From Paracoccus alkanivorans (GTDB taxonomy: Bacteria > Pseudomonadota > Alphaproteobacteria > Rhodobacterales > Rhodobacteraceae): 64,000 nt of DNA. Where the stretch lies: assembly GCF_003697785.1 (NCBI RefSeq), contig NZ_QOKZ01000004.1, positions 248,001-312,000 on the forward strand, given 5' to 3'. The notes under the pieces were generated by a model. It saw nothing but the letters and a program-made list of their open reading frames with translations. It had not been told where the DNA came from and searched no databases. Positions 38,147 to 45,513 of the stretch are shown one piece after another (the first letter of the stretch is position 1; the number at the start of each line of letters is the position of its first letter). Position numbers and translations under genes: made by a program.

Positions 38147-38299
38147 ATGGATATCGGTTCGTCGCTGGCTGAAATGAAATCGATGCAGAATCAGGCTCTG
38201 CAGACCCAGACTGAGATCAACAAGCAGTCGATGCTGTTCAACACGGCTATGGCCGCAAAGGACGCTCAAAAGAAAGCCTGGGACAAGGTTCACGGCTGA
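38147..38299 (+). CDS. 50-residue helical protein, candidate type III needle subunit
   Basis: A very short gene between the chaperone-like gene and sctD, 15 bases after the former, with GAAGAGAGTG as ribosome site. The protein is one continuous polar helix rich in Gln, Met, Lys and Ala (EMKSMQNQALQTQTEINKQS) and ends AAKDAQKKAWDKVHG. Needle subunits are small helical hairpins whose C-terminal helix has a similar Q.Q...S...K..KD pattern. At 50 residues it is shorter than usual (~65-85). The assignment rests mainly on position and size. It could instead be another small export apparatus partner. Confidence 0.45.
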   Translation: MDIGSSLAEMKSMQNQALQTQTEINKQSMLFNTAMAAKDAQKKAWDKVHG

Positions 38300-38413
38300 T
38301 GCCGCCCGGAAGGGCGCGGCTTCTGTCGCGCCCATTTCTCCGACGCATTCCTTATGCCGTCCGCATTCCCGCGGAAGCGGCATTTTGGTAGTTTGAATGA
38401 ACCGGACAACCGA

Positions 38414-39358
38414 ATGACGGCGCGAGCGAAACCCTTCCTGCTGACAGTGCTGAGTGGCCCGAATGCTGGGGCACGCACAAGTTTCGCAGGCGGAAAGATG
38501 CGTATCGGCGGCGGAAACGAGGACCAGATCATCCTCGCCGGCGTGCCTGCCGGTGCGATGACGCTGCGTGCCGATGGCGAGACGCTTCGCGTTCAGGCGG
38601 GAGCCGAGGGGATCCATTGCCATGACGGCGCAACCGGCTTCGCCCACTCCTTGCCCACGGATGGAAAAAGCTTCGAGACTCGTTTACCGGCGACGCTGCG
38701 CCTGAATGACGAAACCATGATTGTCCTGTCCCGGCTTGGGCCCGCGGCCTCACGCAGCAGTGGGCGGCGCATGATGGTCGGCGTCGCCGTGGTGGCGATG
38801 GTGGCGGGGCTATGGATAGGTGCGCGACTCGACGGCCCGGCTGCGCAGGGACTGATTACGCAGGCGCAAGCCTCCTTGCCGGCGGATTCGATACCCCCCA
38901 GGGAACGGACTCGCCCGGAACGCGAAGCAATGCTGACCGCAACCTCGCCGCGCCGTGAATGTATCGAGGACTGCATCGAAAAAGCCGCAGTGTCATTCGA
39001 CGAACGGCTTGATGAAGCCGGACTTGACGGGCTGCAGCTTGTCGCCGAACAAGGGGTGTTGCGCGTCACGGGGACCATGACAGAAGGGCAAGGCGAAACA
39101 TGGCGCCGCTTGCGCGCCCGTTTCGAGGCGGATTTCGGACAAAGCCTGCCCCTGATCAGCGAGATCAGCGAAGGCACGCCGGAGCCGGTGCTCGCGGTGT
39201 CGTCCGTCTGGCTGGGCAAGGTCCCGGAAATCCGCACCAAATCCGGCAATGTCTTTCGCGTCGGCGACACGACCCCGGACGGCTGGGAAATACGCGGTAT
39301 CTCCGTTGGTGAAATCCGAATGAGCCGAAATTCGCGGAATATATCGGTGCGGTTCTGA
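38414..39358 (+). CDS. sctD: Type III secretion inner-membrane ring protein SctD
   Basis: A 314-residue bitopic protein. Residues 1-~110 look like a FHA-type cytoplasmic domain (LTVLSGPNAGARTSFAGG opening). A single helix near 120-138 (MMVGVAVVAMVAGLWIGA) and a periplasmic part with BON-like ring folds (LQLVAEQGVLRVTGTMTEGQ) follow. It ends in a conserved-looking DTTPDGWEIRGIS segment. SctD forms the outer ring of the inner-membrane base around SctJ. ATG 38414 is used; the ATG at 38354 adds 20 basic residues. Order SctD-x-TPR-SctV matches rhizobial y4yQ-rhcV. Confidence 0.8.
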   Translation: MTARAKPFLLTVLSGPNAGARTSFAGGKMRIGGGNEDQIILAGVPAGAMTLRADGETLRVQAGAEGIHCHDGATGFAHSLPTDGKSFETRLPATLRLNDETMIVLSRLGPAASRSSGRRMMVGVAVVAMVAGLWIGARLDGPAAQGLITQAQASLPADSIPPRERTRPEREAMLTATSPRRECIEDCIEKAAVSFDERLDEAGLDGLQLVAEQGVLRVTGTMTEGQGETWRRLRARFEADFGQSLPLISEISEGTPEPVLAVSSVWLGKVPEIRTKSGNVFRVGDTTPDGWEIRGISVGEIRMSRNSRNISVRF

Positions 39359-39367
39359 GGAATGTAG

Positions 39368-39727
39368 ATGGCCAACCAGATAACTCCTTTCCCGCCATTG
39401 CGCAGCGCCACTACCGCGCCTTCGATATCCGCAACGCGCCCGGCACCGCCGAAGCCCTCGGCGGAACCATATATTCCGGCAGACCGGTCAGAAGCGCGGA
39501 AGGAAGATGTCGGCACCGGCTCCAGCGGTTTCGGGGCCATTCTCGATCAGGGGCTGGGTCATGCGCATCTACCCGACCCGATCGAACTTGTCGCCGCTCT
39601 TGAGGCCGCGGGCGAACACGCGGACATGGCCGACAGAGCCGTTCCGGGTCTTGGCAAGCTGGTTTCAGCGGTCATCGAGGATGAGGCGCGCAAGTTGCTG
39701 CGTTATCTCGACCTGCGTGCCCTGTAG
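39368..39727 (+). CDS. Small type III cluster protein of unknown function
   Basis: A 119-residue soluble protein. The first ~50 residues are Pro/Ala/Ser-rich and disordered. The C-terminal 65 are helical (DPIELVAALEAAGEHADMAD and IEDEARKLLRYLDLRAL). GAGGA six bases before ATG 39368 and a 9-base gap after sctD place it in the operon. It could be a secreted regulator, a needle-length factor fragment or a chaperone; I cannot tell. Confidence 0.6.
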   Translation: MANQITPFPPLRSATTAPSISATRPAPPKPSAEPYIPADRSEARKEDVGTGSSGFGAILDQGLGHAHLPDPIELVAALEAAGEHADMADRAVPGLGKLVSAVIEDEARKLLRYLDLRAL

Positions 39728-39741
39728 ATGAGTCTCCGACT

Positions 39742-40251
39742 TTGACCCGGTTACCGCTGATCCTTGATCCCGACCGCTACCTCGACGGCCCGCTTGCCCC
39801 CGGACAGAGCGTCAAGGCATTCGCCTACGATACATGGCAATCCGGGACCAACGATGCCGATGAGGACGGCAGGGGGGCGGCAGGCCCGCACAGAGGGCAT
39901 GGCGAGGTGCTGGCCTCGCTGGGGTTGATATATTTGCGTCACGGCGACCCCGCGCGGGCGATGGTTCTAGGCCTTGCCGCCATGTCGATGGGGGATCTGT
40001 CTCCCAAGACGATCCTGATGATCGGCGAGGCGATGCTGCTGGCAGGCGATCCGCAGCAGGCATCAGCCGTGCTGAGCCGGTTCGACCGCGATGACGGGCT
40101 TGCCACGCCACCCAGCCAGGCCGAGCGGGCTGCACGCCATTACATCGCCGCGCGGATCCATGACCGGCTCGGCGAAACCGAGCGGGCGCGGGCAGAGCTG
40201 AAGCAGGCGCGTGATATCGTTCCCGAAAAGCCGGTCGAGGACAGGATATGA
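39742..40251 (+). CDS. TPR-like type III chaperone candidate
   Basis: A 169-residue protein with TPR-like helices: GEVLASLGLIYLRHGDPARA, LMIGEAMLLAGDPQQASAVL and the last helix RAELKQARDIVP. Type III TPR proteins serve as needle or translocator chaperones, and rhizobial clusters have a TPR gene next to rhcV. The likely start is TTG 39742, with only a weak ribosome site. Its stop overlaps the sctV ATG (ATGA). Confidence 0.6.
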   Translation: MTRLPLILDPDRYLDGPLAPGQSVKAFAYDTWQSGTNDADEDGRGAAGPHRGHGEVLASLGLIYLRHGDPARAMVLGLAAMSMGDLSPKTILMIGEAMLLAGDPQQASAVLSRFDRDDGLATPPSQAERAARHYIAARIHDRLGETERARAELKQARDIVPEKPVEDRI

Positions 40252-42305
40252 ATCGGCTGCCCAGCCTGCTGGCCCGGCTGGCCGCGCGCCAGGATCTGGC
40301 GCTGGTAACGCTGCTGATCCTGATCGTGTTCATGATCGTGCTGCCACTGCCTACATGGCTGATCGATCTGGCTATCGGCTTCAACCTGTCGCTATCGGTG
40401 CTGATCCTCGTCGTGGTCGTCTACCTGCGCGATCCGACCTCGTTCTCGACCCTGCCTGCCATTCTGCTTTTCGCCACGCTGTTCCGGCTTGCGATCGGCA
40501 TCTCGACCACCCGGATGATCCTGCTTCAGGCCGATGCCGGTCAGATCGTCGAAACCTTCGGCACCTTCGTCCTTGGCGGCTCGCTGGTCGTCGGGATCGT
40601 GGTCTTCCTGATCATCACCATCGTGCAATTCATCGTCATCACCAAGGGATCCGAACGGGTAGCCGAGGTTTCCGCACGGTTTTCGCTGGATGCGCTGCCC
40701 GGGCGGCAAATGTCGATCGACAGCGATATGCGGGCGGGCGAAATCGACATGGCCGAGGCCCGCCGCCGCCGCGCCGCGCTGCAAATGGAAAGCGAATTCT
40801 ACGGCTCGATGGACGGGGCAATGAAATTCGTCAAGGGCGATGCGATTGCCGGGCTGATCATCATCGCCGTGAATATCCTGGGTGGCCTTGGCGTCGGTGT
40901 CGGACAGAACGGGATGAGCTTTGGCGACGCCATGCACCTGTATTCGGTGCTGACCGTCGGTGACGGCATGGTCAGCCAAATCCCTGCACTGCTCATCGCG
41001 ATCGGCTCGGGGATCGTCATCACACGGATCACGCATGAAGGTTCCGATGACCTGGGCCGGGACATCGCCGGCCAAATCGGCGGCAGTTCGCGGGCATTGC
41101 AGGTCGCCGCGCTTGTGCTGCTGGGTTTCGCCGCCATTCCCGGCTTTCCCACCCTCACATTCGTCGCACTTTCCGCGTTGTTCGGCGGTATCGGCTTCGT
41201 GGTGGCCCGGCGCGCCCGTGCCGCTGCCGATGACGATCTGGCGTCGGCACGCAGCCCCGGCGATACCCGTCAGGATCTGATGATGATGCCGATGCCGCCA
41301 GTTCAACTAGCCATCGGCCCGGCCCTTGCTGCCGGTATTGAACGTGCGGCATTCGACGAGGCTGCCCTGCGTGAACGCACCAAGCTTTTCGACGAACTCG
41401 GTGTTCCTTTCCCGCGCCTGCAGCTGGCCGCCGATCACGAAGCTCCCGGTGATCGATGGCAGTTGCGGATCGAGAACGTTCCCGTGGCCGAGGGATACAT
41501 GCCCGCCGGACGGTTGCGCCTGATCGACAGGCCCGATGCCGCCCGGATCATGGGAATCGATGTCGAGCACATCGAAAGTGGCCTCTCGCGCGATCAACAG
41601 GGCTGGTGGTGCGCAACAGGTGCCGCGGCTGAGCTGGACCGCGCCGGGATCCCCTACCATACCCCGGCCGAAGCGCTTGCCCGGACCGCCGCTTCGCGGC
41701 TGCCGCGCCATGCTGCAGAGTTTCTTGGCGTACAGGAAGTGACCGCCCTGCTCGCCGCGACCGAAACCCGCTATGCCAATCTGGTGACCGAGGCACAAAA
41801 GGCGCTGTCGTCGCAAAAGATCGCCGCGGTCATGCGGCGGCTCGTCGAAGAGGAAATCTCGGTTCGCAACATGCGGATCCTGCTTGAAACCATCGTCGAT
41901 TGGGCCCCTCGCGAAAAGGATCCCGAGCTTCTGGCCGAATATGTGCGCGCGGCTCTTGCCCGGCAGATCAGCTACAAGCATGCGGATGCGGACCGGCTCA
42001 TACCCGCCTATGTCGTCGAAACCGATATAGAGGAAACGATCCGCAACGCCATTAGACAGGCGCCATCGGGCATTTACCTGGCGCTCGAGGCGCAACAATC
42101 ACGCAGATTGCTGGAAACGCTCAAATCGGCGGTGGGGGCAATGGATGCGCATGTCTCGGCCCCGGTGTTCCTGTCCAGCATGGATATCCGCCGCTTCCTG
42201 CGCCGTTTCCTGACCAGCCATGACATGAATTTCCCCGTCATGTCGCACAAGGAAGTCGCCCCCAACTACAAGGTACAACCAATCGCAATGCTGTCGCTCA
42301 AATGA
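40248..42305 (+). CDS. sctV: Type III export gate protein SctV
   Basis: A 685-residue FlhA/YscV-family protein that forms the nonameric export gate. About eight helices occupy the first ~330 residues. The FHIPEP-region signature includes GRQMSIDSDMRAGEID and FYGSMDGAMKFVKGDAIAG. The large C-terminal cytoplasmic domain contains [19 protein letters not shown] segments (here SRLPRHAAEFLGVQEVTALL). Length and domains are complete. It overlaps its neighbours by ATGA on both sides. Being next to a secretin gene and lacking flagellar neighbours, it is SctV and not FlhA. Confidence 0.95.
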   Translation: MNRLPSLLARLAARQDLALVTLLILIVFMIVLPLPTWLIDLAIGFNLSLSVLILVVVVYLRDPTSFSTLPAILLFATLFRLAIGISTTRMILLQADAGQIVETFGTFVLGGSLVVGIVVFLIITIVQFIVITKGSERVAEVSARFSLDALPGRQMSIDSDMRAGEIDMAEARRRRAALQMESEFYGSMDGAMKFVKGDAIAGLIIIAVNILGGLGVGVGQNGMSFGDAMHLYSVLTVGDGMVSQIPALLIAIGSGIVITRITHEGSDDLGRDIAGQIGGSSRALQVAALVLLGFAAIPGFPTLTFVALSALFGGIGFVVARRARAAADDDLASARSPGDTRQDLMMMPMPPVQLAIGPALAAGIERAAFDEAALRERTKLFDELGVPFPRLQLAADHEAPGDRWQLRIENVPVAEGYMPAGRLRLIDRPDAARIMGIDVEHIESGLSRDQQGWWCATGAAAELDRAGIPYHTPAEALARTAASRLPRHAAEFLGVQEVTALLAATETRYANLVTEAQKALSSQKIAAVMRRLVEEEISVRNMRILLETIVDWAPREKDPELLAEYVRAALARQISYKHADADRLIPAYVVETDIEETIRNAIRQAPSGIYLALEAQQSRRLLETLKSAVGAMDAHVSAPVFLSSMDIRRFLRRFLTSHDMNFPVMSHKEVAPNYKVQPIAMLSLK

Positions 42306-43546
42306 ACCGGACCACTCAATCCCGCCTGCCCCGCCTGATTTGGATCATCCTGATGGCGCTGCTCATTCCCGGCCTGGCTACCGCCCAATCGCGGCTGGTC
42401 ATCGATGCGGGCGAGGGCAGCACCGTCGAGCTGCCCGCCCAGACAGAAACCGTCTTTGTCGCCGACCCGATGATCGCCGATGCACAAGCGGTCTCGCCCA
42501 GCTCGATCTATGTAACGGGCTATTCGCCCGGCAATACCGTCATCATCATGAACGATGCGAACGATCGCCAGATCGCTCAATACATGGTCGAGGTGCGCCC
42601 TTCGGGCGGTGGTGGCGACGCGTTGCTGGATCCGAGGCTTTCGGCGGAGCAGCGAGGAAACACCGTAATCATCTCGGGACAGGCGAATGATGTGCAGGCC
42701 GCGCGTTCCGTTACCGCAGCGCAGCGCGCCTATCAGGAGCAGGATCTCGACGTGCAGGACCAGACCACCTATACCGGTGGCGGCACACAGGTATCCCTGC
42801 GGGTTCGTTTCGTCGAGGCCTCACGTCAGGACCTGCAGCGCCTCGGGGTCGATTTTTCGGCGCTCGGATCATCCGCCGGCGGCCCGCTTCGGGTAGTGAC
42901 CGGGCTTGGCGATCCGACCGGCTTCGTGAATGGCGGCGCGGCTTCCGGGCCGGGCATCGGCGGACGGGCAACCTCGGGCAGCTTCACCATCGATGCACTG
43001 ATCGACGCGTTGGAAGAGCGTGGTGCGGTGCAGATCCTTTCAGAGCCAACCCTGACCACAGTGTCGGGGCGCCGCGCCAGTTTTCAAGCCGGAGGTGAAA
43101 TCGCCTATCCGATCAATCAGGGAGACGGCGTGATTACAGCCGCATTCAAGAATTACGGCGTGTCGATCGATTTTACGCCCACTGTCCTGCCGAACCGCCG
43201 TATCGCCATCGAGGTAAAGCCCGAGGTCAGCTTTCTGGATGCCTCGTCATCGGTTCAGGTCGAAGGCTTCCGGGTGCCGGGCGTTTCGGTGCGCCGGGCC
43301 GACACCACCGTGGAGGTCGGCAGCGGCCAGACATTCGCCATTGCCGGACTTTACGAGCAGTTTTCCGAGAACAGCGGTTCCGGCGTGCCGGGACTGAGCC
43401 AGATCTTCGGTCACAATACCCGCTCGCGGCGGGAACGCGAGCTGATGATTTTCATCACCCCTTATCTCGCCGACGCTCGCGATGCAGCGCAGCCGCGCCA
43501 ACAGAGGCCCGCACCGCAGGCAACCGTAGGATTCATTACCAGATGA
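42302..43546 (+). CDS. Tad/CpaC-type secretin acting as SctC core
   Basis: A 414-residue outer-membrane secretin with a signal peptide (ending GLATAQS). Residues ~28-105 form the pilus-assembly N domain seen in Tad CpaC/RcpA proteins (VFVADPMIADAQAVSPSSIY). A BON-like stretch and the secretin C-domain follow: LIDALEERGAVQILSEPTLT, IAYPI, VPGLSQIFGHNTRS and ELMIFITPYL. The N0 and N1 domains of classical SctC are missing here, but an N0-type protein is encoded at 53586. Rhizobial Rhc systems are likewise split (RhcC1/RhcC2). The operon position after sctV argues it serves the type III system rather than a pilus. Confidence 0.85.
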   Translation: MNRTTQSRLPRLIWIILMALLIPGLATAQSRLVIDAGEGSTVELPAQTETVFVADPMIADAQAVSPSSIYVTGYSPGNTVIIMNDANDRQIAQYMVEVRPSGGGGDALLDPRLSAEQRGNTVIISGQANDVQAARSVTAAQRAYQEQDLDVQDQTTYTGGGTQVSLRVRFVEASRQDLQRLGVDFSALGSSAGGPLRVVTGLGDPTGFVNGGAASGPGIGGRATSGSFTIDALIDALEERGAVQILSEPTLTTVSGRRASFQAGGEIAYPINQGDGVITAAFKNYGVSIDFTPTVLPNRRIAIEVKPEVSFLDASSSVQVEGFRVPGVSVRRADTTVEVGSGQTFAIAGLYEQFSENSGSGVPGLSQIFGHNTRSRRERELMIFITPYLADARDAAQPRQQRPAPQATVGFITR

Positions 43547-43965
43547 AACACACGCTGATCCTGATACCGCTGCTGCTTGCCTCTTGTGCCGAGCCTATGA
43601 TCCGCGATTCCGACGTGATCCGCAGGGCCGCCGACCCGGCCTATATCCATGGCGAGGCGGGCATTGTCCCGGTGTCATGCCAGGGGAATCTGTCCAGCTA
43701 TTCATCGCGACCTTCAGGATGCCAGCGTGATCTGGTTTTCGCGTCGCAGGTCGCCAATCCGGCCGATCTGATCGATCCGGTGTCGCCCGGTCCGGGCCCG
43801 GCCGGTCCTGTCGGCCGGGCGGCCGATGCCTACATCAATCCCGATCCGGCCGCCGGGACCGGCGCAACCGTCCCCAACCTGGACCTACCCGGCACCCCGC
43901 GCCGCATCTATCCACAGCAAGCCGCACCCTACGACCCTTATGCCGGCATGACGCTTCCTCGCTGA
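43543..43965 (+). CDS. CpaD-like outer-membrane lipoprotein
   Basis: A 140-residue lipoprotein (lipobox LLLASC, Cys15) whose ATG overlaps the secretin stop. The middle part GCQRDLVFASQVANPADLID resembles the C-terminal motif of CpaD, the Tad pilus lipoprotein that accompanies the CpaC secretin (NLAAMVADPRDL-type). The rest is Pro/Gly-rich. It may act as pilotin or stabiliser for the secretin. Similarity is short, so homology to CpaD is likely but not certain. Confidence 0.65.
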   Translation: MKHTLILIPLLLASCAEPMIRDSDVIRRAADPAYIHGEAGIVPVSCQGNLSSYSSRPSGCQRDLVFASQVANPADLIDPVSPGPGPAGPVGRAADAYINPDPAAGTGATVPNLDLPGTPRRIYPQQAAPYDPYAGMTLPR

Positions 43966-44036
43966 TGAGCACCGGACGGATAGCCCGGAGCTGCCGATCA
44001 CCGTCACGAACCGCCCTGATGGATGGCGCGCATCAT

Positions 44037-44783
44037 TCAGGCACCTGCGAGGATTCCGAACGCCCTTATTCCTTCGGTTCTGGCCCGCCGTCCAATCGCG
44101 ATGATCTGCGTGATCTCGTCCGAACCGATACCCAGTTGCGTCCCGTCCTGGCGCGCCGCCGCCTCCTGCCCGGCTATGCCGCCAACCAGCACCAGGTTGC
44201 GCCGGTGTGAATAGCTCGCATCGGGAGCAAAGGCGGCGGCTCTTGCTATTGGATAAGCTTGGGGATCATGGCTGAGCGCCGAGACAATCGCGAGATTGCT
44301 CCGAACATCCAGATCACGTGGATTACCCTTTCTGGCCAGTTCCAGCACCGCGCGCGCTTCGGTCAATCGGTTCAACCCGGCCAGGGCACCGGCACGCAGC
44401 AGCAGCACCCGGACCTGTTGGTCCGGAATCGCCTTCACTGTCTCCAGTGCGCCGCCGTAATCCCCAAGAGCCAATTGTCCTTCGCCATATCCCAGCAGCG
44501 CGTCACGGTCATTCGGCGAAACCACCAAGGCTTCGCGATAGGCGCCCATGGCCTGGCTCCATTGCCCCCGACCGGCCTGCATATCACCGATTTTCTTCAG
44601 CGCCTCGATGTCGTTGGGATCTTGCTTGAGATCATATCGAAGCTGCGCCAGATGTTGTGCCTCGCTGGTAGGACGGGAGGTATCGCTGCCGAATTCCGCG
44701 TCTGTACAACCAGCAATCAATGAAAGCGCGATCAGCCCCATCGGCAACCGGATTTGGCAAAGCCTCGTGATACAAGCAAACAC
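44037..44783 (-). CDS. TadD-like TPR lipoprotein
   Basis: A 248-residue lipoprotein (lipobox LIAGC) with several TPRs: LRYDLKQDPNDIEALKKIGD, WSQAMGAYREALVVSPNDRD and LARKGNPRDLDVRSNLAIVS. It ends in a Tad-like HRRNLVLVGGIAGQ segment, which TadD proteins show near their C-terminus. GTG 44783 gives a proper signal length; ATG 44741 would leave only 11 residues before the Cys. It faces the CpaD-like gene head to head. With the CpaC- and CpaD-like genes it makes a third Tad-type outer-membrane component in a type III locus. Confidence 0.7.
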   Translation of the reverse strand: MFACITRLCQIRLPMGLIALSLIAGCTDAEFGSDTSRPTSEAQHLAQLRYDLKQDPNDIEALKKIGDMQAGRGQWSQAMGAYREALVVSPNDRDALLGYGEGQLALGDYGGALETVKAIPDQQVRVLLLRAGALAGLNRLTEARAVLELARKGNPRDLDVRSNLAIVSALSHDPQAYPIARAAAFAPDASYSHRRNLVLVGGIAGQEAAARQDGTQLGIGSDEITQIIAIGRRARTEGIRAFGILAGA

Positions 44784-44949
44784 TCTGATCGGATCCTGTC
44801 TTTCTTTCGTTATCGGGCCGCGAGCCGTCGCGCAGCTTCTTTCACAGGAATGTAACAGTTTGAAAACAATGGCCGGGAGAGAGGATGTTTCCATGCATGG
44901 CATGAAAGCCATGCACGATCCGGCTTGATTGCATGTTTACTGATCAGCG

Positions 44950-45513
44950 TCAGCCATCTTCCGGGTTCCATGGAATGGCCGGATGAAACTCGGCTCTGGC
45001 CCGATCCAGGCTTGCCGGAAAGCAGTCGGGCTTAATCTCGCCTTTCGTGAGGCGGGTCAGGAATTCCGCGAAATTCATATCGAATTGCTCAGCCATGCCT
45101 TCTTCATGAGCCAGAACGCCGATTTTCCAGTTGTCTGGTTCCCCCTGCTCGACAATCCAGCCTATGAAATCCCCGTTCTCGGTTCGGGCGAAGGGCATGA
45201 GACTGCCTTCATCGGGCAGGAGCGGCATCCTGTATCGGTCCGGCCAGTTGGCCTTCTGCTCCTTGTAGACCCTGTTCTGCAATACCGCCTCCTGAGGCAG
45301 TGCAAATCTTTCCTGTTCATCACCCGGAAGAAAGAACAGAATGAACGAATGCCAGCTGCCGTCACCGTAAACGTCGACGAAACGCTTGTAATCCTGCGGA
45401 ACACTTCGCCCGAGGAAGCGCTCTGTCGCGGACCAGTCGTGCGAGGCGCTGACAATCTCGTGCTGGACAGGCGGGCGGAGCGCAGCTTGCAATTCTTCCA
45501 TCCAGTCCATCAT
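44950..45513 (-). CDS. SMI1/KNR4-family immunity protein
   Basis: A 187-residue acidic cytosolic protein of the SMI1/KNR4 (SUKH) type: WSATERFLGRSVPQDYKRFV opening, then DVYGDGSWHSFILFF, and FARTENGDFIGWIVEQGEPD in the middle. SUKH proteins are the commonest immunity partners of nuclease toxins. Its ATG overlaps the stop of the large toxin gene (ATGA), so the two are made together. This arrangement is the main reason to call the neighbour a toxin. Confidence 0.85.
   Translation of the reverse strand: MMDWMEELQAALRPPVQHEIVSASHDWSATERFLGRSVPQDYKRFVDVYGDGSWHSFILFFLPGDEQERFALPQEAVLQNRVYKEQKANWPDRYRMPLLPDEGSLMPFARTENGDFIGWIVEQGEPDNWKIGVLAHEEGMAEQFDMNFAEFLTRLTKGEIKPDCFPASLDRARAEFHPAIPWNPEDG

Noticed and set aside
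43965..44210. 81-codon plus-strand frame after the CpaD-like gene
   Set aside because: Mostly overlaps the TadD-like gene on the other strand; Arg/Ser-rich, no features.
42302..44783. A Tad pilus locus
   Set aside because: No pilin, TadA ATPase, TadB/C or prepilin peptidase; the secretin is embedded by ATGA overlap after sctV.
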